Counted from the first letter of the stretch, positions 7,417-14,430 are shown. The stretch is DNA of 64,000 nucleotides from Nocardia paucivorans NBRC 100373 (GCF_000308675.1 NZ_BAGE01000041.1:372001-436000), one strand, 5' to 3'. Notes: a model not told the origin generated them from the sequence alone. Translations and numbers: made by a program.

Positions 7417-7476
7417 ACCGCAGCGCCGGGGGAGCAGGGGCCGAGGGAGACCCCGGAAAGGAACCGGCGCTGCGGT
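7417..7476. repeat. 13-bp inverted repeat with 34-nt loop downstream of the capsid genes
   Basis: ACCGCAGCGCCGG (7417-7429) pairs with CCGGCGCTGCGGT (7464-7476). The loop contains GGGGCC and GACCCC words. It could be a terminator, an RNA-processing site or a DNA packaging signal; compare the similar dyad at 9565-9621. Confidence 0.65.
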
Positions 7477-7498
7477 GGTTCCTATGCAGGCTTTCGGG

Positions 7499-7645
7499 TC
7501 ATGGCGGTGAATCGGGCAGAGCGCGCCACAGGTCCACGTCGATACCTTCTCTGCGTGGTCGCTGTGCCTGCTCTTCGTATTCCTTCTCGGCTTGTTCGCG
7601 GTTGTGCCGGTGACACTCCACCACCATCTCTAGGCCGCCTCGCAT
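7499..7645 (-). CDS. Small charged protein coupled to the capsid gene
   Basis: A 48-residue protein starting MRGGLEMVVECHRHNREQAE. Its ATG overlaps the capsid stop (TGATG), so translation should be coupled and roughly stoichiometric with capsid synthesis. It is predicted to be a single charged helix (about residues 10-30) with a short C-terminal tail. No family is recognised; a scaffold, decoration or head-size function is an attractive but unproven idea for a satellite. Confidence 0.6.
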   Translation of the reverse strand: MRGGLEMVVECHRHNREQAEKEYEEQAQRPRREGIDVDLWRALPDSPP

Positions 7646-8838
7646 CAGCGCACTCCCGTGTCCACCACGAACGCGCCCGGCTGGAGTACTGCGACATCGG
7701 CCCGGATGTGCGCGAGGAAGCCCAGCTGCATGTTGTCGGCGTATCGCTCGGTCAGCACCTCCAGGGTGAAGCCGGTACGGATACCGATCGCCAGCTGATT
7801 CCACTGCCCCGTATAGATCTCCGAGGCATCGGTGCTGGTCCCGACCGTGAGGTTCGTCGGTACCTGTTTGGTGGGCAACAACGGTGGCAGACCCGAAGGC
7901 GGTGCGAGGTAGGCGTTCTGGGCGTCTTTCAGCTTGCTCAGCGTCGTCAAGGTACGCGGTGCCGTGATGACCGCGGAGGGCTCGAAGTTGTTGCTCCGCA
8001 CCGCCCCGACCGAATCCAGCAACCAGTCGTAGGTATTGATCACCGTCCCGTTCGCACCGTGGCCGGTCAGTGCGACACCAGCAGTGTTCAGCACCCCTCG
8101 GGGTTCGGGCGCGGTTCCGCTGCCGCGCAAGGCGACCCTGTCGAGTTCGAGAGCGATCTGTGCGGCGAAGGCATTCGACACCACTTGGGAGACGCTGGGG
8201 TCGGAGTCCTCGAACAGCTCACGGCTGATCTTCACCAGACGTGTCAGGCTCCGGGCGGTCAACGTCACCTGCCCGAATACCAGGTCCCCCTCCGCGACGG
8301 CGGCGTTCTCGTTGCGCCAAGCCGGGGCGCCCTCCCCCTCGAGTCGCGGGATGCGCAGCGTCTGGGAGGTCATCGGCACCGTGTAGCCACCGGCCGACAT
8401 CGTGCCTTCGGCCAGTGCGCGTTCGTACGGGGCGTGTCGCCAGTCTCCGGTGACCAACCCCCGGACATAGCGGTCGAAGCTGACGGTTTCGCTGCCGGGT
8501 TCGGCGTGTCCGTTGTCGCGGACCCACTGCGACATCGACTGGTCGCGGCCGAGGGTCTGCGCCCCACGCAGCGCCGGAGCGGGGCGGTGGTCGTCGAAGG
8601 GGCGAGAGCGGTCGTCACCGGGAACCAGGCGGGAAGGGTCGGTGACGGCAACGCGCTTGGCGGTTTCGATGCGGGCTTCCGTCCGGCTGATGAAGTCCTT
8701 GAGTTCGGCTGCCCGAGTGACAATCTCATCGAATCGCCGCGCGTCGTCGTCGAGGAGGTCCTCACCCCGGCGGAGCAGCTCCTCGGATTCGGTTCTGAGT
8801 TCGGCGAGTTCGGCTCGCGCTTCGCGGAGTGTCAACAT
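7645..8838 (-). CDS. HK97-family major capsid protein
   Basis: A 397-residue protein. Residues 1-95 form a helical, charged delta-domain-like scaffold (MLTLREARAELAELRTESEE onward) that the adjacent protease would remove. The rest shows the HK97 fold pattern: GTMSAGGYTVP, the AAVAEGDLVFGQVTL strand pair, RLVKISRELFEDSDP, an ALELDRVALRG helix, and the C-terminal IGIRTGFTLEVL with FLAHIRADVAVLQPGAF. It would assemble the icosahedral shell. ATG 8838 has AGGAC upstream, 13 nt past the protease stop. Length and the processed N-terminus fit phage capsids, and phiRv2 carries a similar gene. Confidence 0.93.
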   Translation of the reverse strand: MLTLREARAELAELRTESEELLRRGEDLLDDDARRFDEIVTRAAELKDFISRTEARIETAKRVAVTDPSRLVPGDDRSRPFDDHRPAPALRGAQTLGRDQSMSQWVRDNGHAEPGSETVSFDRYVRGLVTGDWRHAPYERALAEGTMSAGGYTVPMTSQTLRIPRLEGEGAPAWRNENAAVAEGDLVFGQVTLTARSLTRLVKISRELFEDSDPSVSQVVSNAFAAQIALELDRVALRGSGTAPEPRGVLNTAGVALTGHGANGTVINTYDWLLDSVGAVRSNNFEPSAVITAPRTLTTLSKLKDAQNAYLAPPSGLPPLLPTKQVPTNLTVGTSTDASEIYTGQWNQLAIGIRTGFTLEVLTERYADNMQLGFLAHIRADVAVLQPGAFVVDTGVR

Positions 8839-8851
8839 TGGTCTTGTCCTG

Positions 8852-9391
8852 TCAGAGTTCGAAGAGGTTGAAATGGATACGACGCGCGTGGTCGACCGTG
8901 ACGATCCGCGCAGGCTGTCCGCTGCGCACACCAGCGATGGCGGCCCCGGCATAGGCCGGTTCGGTCACGAGCGAGACCTCCCGCAGCGATACCTCCAGCC
9001 GTTCGAGCACACCGTCGACTGTTCGATGCCGCACCGGGACGAAACCGATGGAGAAAGCGCTCACGGTGCCGTCGCGGACCAGCGCGAGCGCGTCGTTGCC
9101 CGCTGTGGTTTCGCTCACCGCGAACGCCACCCGGAGCCCCTCGGTGGTTTCGACGAGTTCAGTGGCTCGACCGATCGGCAGGGCACGGGAATTGTGCATC
9201 GCCATCAACCTGACCTTGTGGCTGCGCTCGGCAATGGTCCGCGCGAAGGCGCCCTTGACGAATCGCTCGCGGTAGGCCGGGCCGTAGCCGTCGCGGACCT
9301 CGGCAACCTCGCCGAACGGGACTGCCAGGCCATGGACAGTCCTGCCCGTGGTTCCACCGACGGTGGCGTAGCGGTGAAGAATCTCGCTCAT
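8852..9391 (-). CDS. HK97 family prohead protease
   Basis: A 179-residue protein. It has the pattern of herpesvirus/HK97-type capsid maturation serine proteases: GRTVHGLAVPFGEVAEVRDG near residue 20, MAMHNSRALPIGRATEL (likely catalytic His, about residue 66), and a GTVSAFSIGFVPVR strand with the likely catalytic Ser near residue 113. It trims the capsid scaffold domain during assembly. It is the first gene of the head operon, with the capsid gene 13 nt downstream. The upstream 370 bp holds the candidate promoter and operator. Confidence 0.92.
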   Translation of the reverse strand: MSEILHRYATVGGTTGRTVHGLAVPFGEVAEVRDGYGPAYRERFVKGAFARTIAERSHKVRLMAMHNSRALPIGRATELVETTEGLRVAFAVSETTAGNDALALVRDGTVSAFSIGFVPVRHRTVDGVLERLEVSLREVSLVTEPAYAGAAIAGVRSGQPARIVTVDHARRIHFNLFEL

Positions 9392-9520
9392 AGAGCATCC
9401 ATTTCGTACGCGCGCTGAATCAACGATCGGCCTTTGGGCCGGCGCATGGCGACTGCGACTGTCCGGGGTTGCCCCGCTGTGGGGGTCCGGCGCGGCGCTG
9501 GATGCCGAGCTGTTGTGGAC

Positions 9521-9539
9521 AGCATACCCTACCAGGGTA
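9521..9539 (-). promoter_or_regulatory. Candidate operator/-10 of the head operon
   Basis: TACCCT-ACC-AGGGTA (9525-9539) is a perfect 6-bp dyad overlapping a minus-strand TATGCT (9521-9526), about 130 nt upstream of the protease start. No good -35 is seen. The dyad resembles the palindromes at 6118 and 6321. Confidence 0.45.
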
Positions 9540-9564
9540 AGGGTTTGCCCAGCCGCTCGGAAAA

Positions 9565-9621
9565 CAGCGCCACGGAGAGCCCTGCCCTTGCCCGGCGGTT
9601 TCGGGCGTCTCCGTGGCGCTG
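9565..9621. repeat. 14-bp inverted repeat with 29-nt loop upstream of the head genes
   Basis: CAGCGCCACGGAGA (9565-9578) pairs perfectly with TCTCCGTGGCGCTG (9608-9621); the loop has its own GCCCG/CGGGC stem. It may be a terminator between the replication and head operons or a recognition structure. A comparable dyad lies at 7417-7476, on the other side of the head genes. Confidence 0.7.
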
Positions 9622-9687
9622 GGCGGCTTTATCGGCGGACAACGCGGCGTTTTGTCGGCGAAATGCCCACCACCGTTACAGGTAGCC

Positions 9688-9743
9688 GGCATTCGCCATT
9701 CTGCCAGGCATTCGCCATTCTGCCGTTCCCAGGGGAATCCCCT
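9688..9743. repeat. Two tandem 19-bp repeats plus a palindrome
   Basis: GGCATTCGCCATTCTGCC occurs at 9688-9705 and 9707-9724, head to tail. AGGGG-AAT-CCCCT (9731-9743) follows. Tandem sites next to a dyad, between two operons of the element, suggest regulator binding or iterons. Confidence 0.6.
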
Positions 9744-9764
9744 ATCCCGAGGCATAAAAGTGGC

Positions 9765-10079
9765 TCAGCGTGGATTCCGGGGGTCGTTTTCGTCGTCGTC
9801 GTCGAACAATTCGGAGGCGTCGTCGGGGCATCCGCGAACCATTTCGGGCAGATCGGGTTCCTCGTCGGCGTACAGAATGGCCGGGTTGACTATAGCCACC
9901 CGAATCCTTCCGTGGGCGCCCCGATAGTCCCACATACCATCGGGGAGTCGGTGCGCGGCGATACCGGGGTTTGCCATCACCTCGGCGAGGTCGTCCGGAT
10001 GGAGCCGGAGAAGGGATTCCTCCAAGATTTTCCGTAAACGAACTCGGGCGCGGGCGTCAGGGTCGGGGGTCTGGTTCAT
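9765..10079 (-). CDS. Hypothetical protein with acidic C-terminus
   Basis: A 104-residue protein. A basic helical N-terminus (DARARVRLRKILEESLLRLH) is followed by a mixed core (GMWDYRGAHGRIRVAIVNP) and an acidic tail (ELFDDDDEND). ATG 10079 is preferred over 10085 because AAAGGA then has normal spacing. It sits directly after the 69-residue gene and before the head operon. No family is recognised; satellites often carry small DNA-mimic or packaging-interference proteins, but nothing here proves that. Confidence 0.65.
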   Translation of the reverse strand: MNQTPDPDARARVRLRKILEESLLRLHPDDLAEVMANPGIAAHRLPDGMWDYRGAHGRIRVAIVNPAILYADEEPDLPEMVRGCPDDASELFDDDDENDPRNPR

Positions 10080-10081
10080 GA

Positions 10082-10291
10082 TCATTCCTTTCGGGTCGGG
10101 CTATCGGGTTTGCGGAGATGTTTCCCGGTGCGCAGCAGCATCCATATCGGGGCACGTTTGGCTCGCCGTCGGGTGAAGTCGGCGAGGTCGACCGAGAGGG
10201 TGACCAGCGCGCGGGACAAATCGGTCAGGACTTGGGCGATGCGATCGAGCCCCTCGTCTAGGCTGTCGCGGTCGGAGTTGGGATCGGACAT
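10082..10291 (-). CDS. Small hypothetical protein
   Basis: A 69-residue protein. The N-terminal half is a heptad-like amphipathic helix (GLDRIAQVLTDLSRALVTLS) that may form a coiled coil; the C-terminal half is strongly basic (FTRRRAKRAP, then RTGKHLRKP). ATG 10291 has AAAAGGA at ideal distance. The stop is next to the start of the 104-residue gene. The composition suggests a dimeric nucleic-acid-binding protein, without known family. Confidence 0.6.
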   Translation of the reverse strand: MSDPNSDRDSLDEGLDRIAQVLTDLSRALVTLSVDLADFTRRRAKRAPIWMLLRTGKHLRKPDSPTRKE

Positions 10292-10340
10292 GAGCGTTCC
10301 TTTTCGGTATACGAGTCGGGCCATTCTCGGATTTCGGGAT

Positions 10341-12350
10341 TCACCTTTCCGGGTGTCCCCTGACCTTGTTTGCGCAATCCGGGTGCATTCCCTCGGTCTG
10401 TTCGGAGGAGGTGAGGGGCCAACCACAGACCGAGCAATCGATGGGTTTCCCGATACCAGATTTGGCAGTAGGGGGATGTACCCCTGTCTCTCTTTTTTGT
10501 AGACCTAGGGGCCTATTGCCAAATCTGGTATCGGGCGCGGAGCGCAAAGTCGCTGGATCGATGCCCGACGCCAATGAGTAGTGCCAGTCGGAGGTCTCTT
10601 TTCCCGCTCTGGCCGTCGGCACCTCGTCGACCACGACGACACCGAGAATGTGCAGCGCTTGTAGCTGACGGTCCACGGTCGTTCTGGGCTTTCCGAGCCG
10701 CTTCCGAACCTCGGTGGTAGAACTGTGCGGATACTTCGCCAGATCATCGACAATCGCCAGCCGTAACGGCGGCATCGAATCCCGTGCGCAGCGAATCGCC
10801 AACCGCAACGCCTCGGCCCGGTCCATTCCCAACGCCACGCCACCGCGCACGACCTGCGCCAGTTGCTTCGCAAAGCGGGTCGGCATCTCCGGCGCGTGGG
10901 CGTCGATCACATAACCTCGATAGTCGTAATCGACGCCCGTGCGTGCCAGCGTCACCAGATCGGCGGCGGCGAGCAGGACATCGCTCTCCGACTCGGTGAG
11001 CGTGACGGCATCGTGGCACATCCCGGCCAGCACACCACCGACCACGCCCGCCAGCTCCGCACGCATCCCCTCCTCGGAGCCGGTGTTGCCAATCGCCTGC
11101 CGCCCGGCGGCGACCCTTTCCGCCGTCGAATCCATCCGCAGCAGCACGAACCGGTCACCCATCGACGCGATGACATCGTGCGCCCGGTCCCAGGCCGTCG
11201 TGACCGCACCGACCACCGCCAACCTGCCGGTCCAGTCGAGCGACTTGCCACCATCGGTGCCGACGTTGCGCTCCCAACGACCGTCGTAGACCTCCCGAAG
11301 CGCGGCCAGCACCTCACCCCTGGAATCGCGAGACATCGACAGGATCGAGGTCACGTCCTTGACGACCAGCACCCCGCGACCACCGATCTTTCGCAACAGT
11401 CCCCCCGTCGCGTCTTTCGTCTTCTCCCGCTTCGATGTGGCACTCAACAGCGCACCTGCCGACGAGATGGTGCTGGTAACGGTCGCCCCGGCGCCACCGA
11501 GCGCCTGGACGATCTCGGTTTTCGCGTTGCCGGAACCACTGATCAGCAACAGCCACAGCGGGTCGCCGTCGAGCCGTTCGACCGCCGCCGCCGCCAGCGC
11601 CACGTCGAGTGCATCGGTGTCGAAGCCGGCGCCGAGCCACTTCCGGAATGCCGCGTGCGCCTCGGCGAGCGACTTCGGCGCTTCGACCACGGTGAACTCG
11701 TCGATACCGTGGCCGCCCGCGATATGGTCGGCGGCGTCCTTCCCGAGGGAAGCCTCGACGATCTTCACGCATCCGGCGACCCCGACGAGCAGCCCACTGA
11801 CCTGCCGGGCGTGCCGGCGGCCCGGGTCGTCCCTGTCCTGAACGATCACCACGTCCGCGCCCCGCAACGGCGACCAGTCGGCGAGGTGCGCCTTCCCCGC
11901 CCCCATCGCCGAGCACACCGCTATCCCGCCCAAAGCCTCGATCGCGTGGCAATCCTTCTCCCCCTCGACCACGAAGATCGTTTGCCCGGCGGCGACGGCC
12001 TCGGCGGCTCGTTCCGCACGATAGAGGGCGTTTCCTTTCGTGTTCCCGGACTGCCGGAACCGCTTTGTCGGCGAACGATGCACCCTCCGGCCGTCGCCGT
12101 AGACATACGTCGCTCCGGCTGCGTCGTCGAACAGGGCAGACATCGGCATATCCAGCGCGGTGAGCACGTCGTCGGTGGGGCATCCCCCATGGCAGAAGAC
12201 CAGCACGTGCCCCTCGACCGCCCGCACGGCAAGAGAGTCATTACTCCGACCGTCGTGCGCTGGGCACTTGGCGCGGGCCTGATCACGGCCGACGATCGTG
12301 ACGTTCCAGTCCGCCAGCGCGTCGACGATCCGCTCGAACGCCTCACTCAT
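10341..12350 (-). CDS. Primase/helicase-type replication protein of the element
   Basis: A 669-residue protein. Residues 1-60 contain a CHC2-like zinc-binding pattern (CPAHDG and CHGGC). Residues about 130-190 look like a Toprim fold (VEGEKDCHAIEALGG with the acidic Glu, and VIVQDRDDPGRRHA with Asp-x-Asp). Residues about 250-450 form an ATPase-like domain whose Walker A is unusual (ISGSGNAKTE instead of GxxGxGKT/S). A winged-helix-like region (TEVRKRLGKPRTTVDRQLQA, about 545-570) follows, then a C-terminal zinc ribbon (CSVCGW and HPDC). It should initiate element replication. Its start overlaps the preceding gene (TGATG). The 3' part contains a 24-bp inverted repeat. Confidence 0.85.
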   Translation of the reverse strand: MSEAFERIVDALADWNVTIVGRDQARAKCPAHDGRSNDSLAVRAVEGHVLVFCHGGCPTDDVLTALDMPMSALFDDAAGATYVYGDGRRVHRSPTKRFRQSGNTKGNALYRAERAAEAVAAGQTIFVVEGEKDCHAIEALGGIAVCSAMGAGKAHLADWSPLRGADVVIVQDRDDPGRRHARQVSGLLVGVAGCVKIVEASLGKDAADHIAGGHGIDEFTVVEAPKSLAEAHAAFRKWLGAGFDTDALDVALAAAAVERLDGDPLWLLLISGSGNAKTEIVQALGGAGATVTSTISSAGALLSATSKREKTKDATGGLLRKIGGRGVLVVKDVTSILSMSRDSRGEVLAALREVYDGRWERNVGTDGGKSLDWTGRLAVVGAVTTAWDRAHDVIASMGDRFVLLRMDSTAERVAAGRQAIGNTGSEEGMRAELAGVVGGVLAGMCHDAVTLTESESDVLLAAADLVTLARTGVDYDYRGYVIDAHAPEMPTRFAKQLAQVVRGGVALGMDRAEALRLAIRCARDSMPPLRLAIVDDLAKYPHSSTTEVRKRLGKPRTTVDRQLQALHILGVVVVDEVPTARAGKETSDWHYSLASGIDPATLRSAPDTRFGNRPLGLQKRETGVHPPTAKSGIGKPIDCSVCGWPLTSSEQTEGMHPDCANKVRGHPER
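10449..10535. repeat. 24-bp inverted repeat inside the primase gene (candidate origin or inserted miniature element)
   Basis: The left arm 10449-10472 (contains GATACCAGATTTGGCA) and right arm 10512-10535 (contains TGCCAAATCTGGTATC) are complementary over 24 bp with one mismatch. The 39-bp centre holds GTACCCCTGTCT and AGACCTAGGGG, which pair again around a T-rich loop. The coding frame stays open through it. It could be a replication origin hairpin or a palindromic insertion. Confidence 0.75.
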
Positions 12351-12574
12351 CACCGACCACCTCTCACCCAGGGCAACGGCGCGCAGCCGACGAATATCCG
12401 GTGTCCGTCGCGCTGGACCTCCACCACGCCGACGACCGCCGTCGCCGAGCTGCCCAGTGCAGCGGCCACCTGCGACCGCTCCTCCGGCAGCAGCGGACGG
12501 CATCGGCGTACGGCGAGGGGATTGCTTCCGAAACCACAACGAATCCGAGGCGATTCGGTCACGTCGCGCGCCAC
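12350..12574 (-). CDS. Small protein coupled to the primase
   Basis: A 74-residue protein whose stop overlaps the primase ATG (TGATG), so the two are translationally coupled. The N-terminus is basic with cysteines (RCGFGSNPLAVRRCRP); the rest has a small strand-rich pattern (VAAALGSSATAVVGVVEVQR). The start is the GTG at 12574, with only a weak GGGG ribosome site. No family is recognised. The coupling suggests a replication accessory role. Confidence 0.55.
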   Translation of the reverse strand: MARDVTESPRIRCGFGSNPLAVRRCRPLLPEERSQVAAALGSSATAVVGVVEVQRDGHRIFVGCAPLPWVRGGR

Positions 12575-12630
12575 CCCGGCAGCCGCGACGGCACCGACGG
12601 GTAGGCTCGACCGCAGTGGTTTTATTGGTG

Positions 12631-12658
12631 CCCCCGGTTGCCCGGCCGGGGGTTTTTT
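12631..12658 (+). terminator. Plus-strand intrinsic terminator without a plus-strand gene
   Basis: CCCCCGG-TTGCCCGG-CCGGGGG followed by TTTTTT on the plus strand. It lies between two minus-strand genes, so its U-tract would stop plus-strand transcription, implying a short or antisense RNA. The hairpin could also act weakly on the minus strand. Confidence 0.75.
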
Positions 12659-12664
12659 CTGTCC

Positions 12665-12871
12665 TCACGCGGCGCCGCCGCCATTGAGGGGGCGTAGGAC
12701 TTGCGTCTCCAGTTCGTTCAAATCGACGCGGAGAACCCTCGGCCCCAACCGATATCCGGTGAGAATGCCCGAGGCGATGTAGCGACGAATCGTGTGGGTG
12801 CAAACTCCCGTATATGCGGCGGCTTCGGCGATTCCTACCAAGCGTCGGGTGGGTGCGTTCTGTTGTGCCAT
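12665..12871 (-). CDS. xis: Excisionase-like HTH protein
   Basis: A 68-residue protein with a MerR/Xis-type winged helix-turn-helix: LVGIAEAAAYTGVCTHTIRR is the DNA-reading motif, followed by YIASGILTGYRLGPRVLRVD, the typical wing and second strand of helix_turn_helix_17 proteins. Size and position beside the integrase point to a recombination directionality factor that promotes excision, possibly also a regulator of the early operon. ATG 12871 has a strong GGAGG 8 nt upstream. It heads the xis to primase transcription unit. Confidence 0.85.
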   Translation of the reverse strand: MAQQNAPTRRLVGIAEAAAYTGVCTHTIRRYIASGILTGYRLGPRVLRVDLNELETQVLRPLNGGGAA

Positions 12872-12977
12872 TCTCGGGCCTCCTGCTGTGTCGATGCGTG
12901 TGGAGGCGACCCTAAATGCGCACACGGCTATTCGGCAATGCACCGAATTCACGAAATACGCTGTGTCCGTTACCTTT

Positions 12978-12995
12978 TTGACAGATACGTGTCAA
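12978..12995 (-). promoter_or_regulatory. TTGACA/TGTCAA dyad: operator over the -35 of the xis-primase operon
   Basis: TTGACA-GATACG-TGTCAA is a perfect 6-bp dyad. Read on the minus strand it supplies a consensus -35 (12990-12995) with a weak TAACGG about 17 bp downstream, about 95 nt before the xis start. A repressor bound here would silence excision and replication. The 257-bp gap between xis and integrase holds no other feature. Confidence 0.55.
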
Positions 12996-13128
12996 TTCAC
13001 GGGAATCCCGCGTGTGGTTTGTCGACTTGAATCGGTGCCGAGACAAGAAAACCGAGCCGAGGCGGCTGTGCGTTATCGACGGATATTCGATATCGGCGGG
13101 TCCGAGCGCCCGGACCAGATCGTTACAA

Positions 13129-14301
13129 TTATTCTTCCGCCAGCTTCGACAACAACGCCGCAATGGCCTTGTCCCTGCCCTCTGCCGCGTGTTGATACCG
13201 CATGGCCGCCGCTGGTGTGCTGTGGCCTAGGCGGTTCATCAACTCGGCCAACGTCGCCCCCGTCGCGGCGGCCAGCACGGCGCCACTGTGCCGCAGGTCA
13301 TGGAAGCGGAGGTCGTCGCGCCCGGCCGCAGCGCGCGCCTTGTAGAACTGCCGGTAGAGCGTGGCCGATGCCAGGTGTCCCCCATGGGCTGCCGGAAACA
13401 GCAGGGCGTTCTGTTGCGGGGCAACATGCTGTTTCAGGTGCTCTTCGATCAGCGGCACCAGGTGCGGCGGTATCGCGACATCACGGGTACCTGCCTCGGA
13501 TTTCGGGTCGCCGACCACAAACTTGCCATCGACCCGCACCACCGCACGGCGAACATGGATCACGCCGAACCGCACGGCCTCACCGTTCACGGTCTCCGAT
13601 CCCAGCTCGATGTCCTTCCGACGCAATTCGGTCAATTCGCCGAAGCGCAGCGCGCACCACGACGCCAGCAGGATCATGGCCCGATACCGCTCCAGCATGG
13701 CCTCGGTCAGTACCGCCAACTCGGACAGGGTCGCGGGTCGGATCTTGTGGACCCGCTTCGCGCTGCCCGCACCTCGAATGTGGCAGGGATTGGAATTGAT
13801 CTTGCCCTCACTGGCGGCAGTCCCCAAAATGGTGCGCACCAAGCCGTAGGCGTGGCTCCGCAGGGTCGGTGTACCCATATCTAGCTGCGCATACCAATCG
13901 CGAATGTCGTCGGGCGTGATGGACGCCAGCGGCAGCGCGCCGATACCCGGCAGTATCTGGCCGTCCAATAGCTTGCGGTAGTGCTCGCGTGTACGGGGTT
14001 TGATCTGGCGATGCTCAAGCCATGTCTCTGCATACTCACGGAAGGTGACCGACTTGGCGAGCTTGACGGCCCCGGGCGGCGACCACAGCTCGCGGTCGAT
14101 CTCCCGGCGACGATCCGTCAACCACGCTTCGGCGTCGAGCTTCAGCGCGAACGTCGATGGGGCTTCGTACAGCCGCCCATCCGGTCCGGTATAACTCGCC
14201 TTCCACCGGCCCGACCGGAACTGACGGAGTCGCCCGAAGCTGCGTCGAGTGCTTCGCGGGGCCTTCGCCCGGCGTGTCACTGGGACCGCCGCTTGCACCA
14301 C
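13129..14301 (-). CDS. int: Tyrosine-type site-specific integrase
   Basis: A 390-residue protein. Residues about 20-60 form an arm-binding type N-terminal domain (FRSGRWKASYTGPDGRLYEA), residues about 80-180 a SAM-like core-binding domain (TFREYAETWLEHRQIKPRT), and residues about 195-380 the catalytic domain. Catalytic residues are visible: Arg in CALRFGELTEL, His-x-x-Arg in HDLRHSG, the LGHS box, and the nucleophile Tyr in AMRYQHA. The GTG at 14301 lies about 130 bp from attR. It catalyses integration into the 3' end of tRNA-Val. The arm-binding domain agrees with the paired repeats near both ends; one pair overlaps its start codon region, so integrase may repress itself. Confidence 0.95.
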   Translation of the reverse strand: MVQAAVPVTRRAKAPRSTRRSFGRLRQFRSGRWKASYTGPDGRLYEAPSTFALKLDAEAWLTDRRREIDRELWSPPGAVKLAKSVTFREYAETWLEHRQIKPRTREHYRKLLDGQILPGIGALPLASITPDDIRDWYAQLDMGTPTLRSHAYGLVRTILGTAASEGKINSNPCHIRGAGSAKRVHKIRPATLSELAVLTEAMLERYRAMILLASWCALRFGELTELRRKDIELGSETVNGEAVRFGVIHVRRAVVRVDGKFVVGDPKSEAGTRDVAIPPHLVPLIEEHLKQHVAPQQNALLFPAAHGGHLASATLYRQFYKARAAAGRDDLRFHDLRHSGAVLAAATGATLAELMNRLGHSTPAAAMRYQHAAEGRDKAIAALLSKLAEE

Positions 14302-14314
14302 ATATGCACCACAT
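14295..14314 (+). promoter_or_regulatory. Paired GCACCACAT repeats near attR (putative integrase arm sites)
   Basis: GCACCACAT occurs at 14295-14303 and 14306-14314, spaced 11 bp exactly as near attL. The pair lies about 117 bp inside attR and overlaps the integrase start. Confidence 0.6.
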
Positions 14315-14430
14315 CAGGGTACTCTCGTGTCCTATCGTGTTCGCAAGTGTCCTGCCCAAACTTCTGGCATTTACACAGGTAAAAGCACTATTTGTGCAGG
14401 TGCCGAGACCGCGATACATCCCCTGGTTGA

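Noticed and set aside
9420-9755. Minus-strand 111-codon frame, considered as a small terminase
   Set aside because: Composition (Pro/Gly/Cys-rich) is not protein-like and the region is full of dyads and repeats; no terminase motif.
10863-12782. Plus-strand open frame of about 640 codons across the element
   Set aside because: It mirrors the primase gene, which has clear zinc, Toprim and winged-helix motifs; the plus frame has none.
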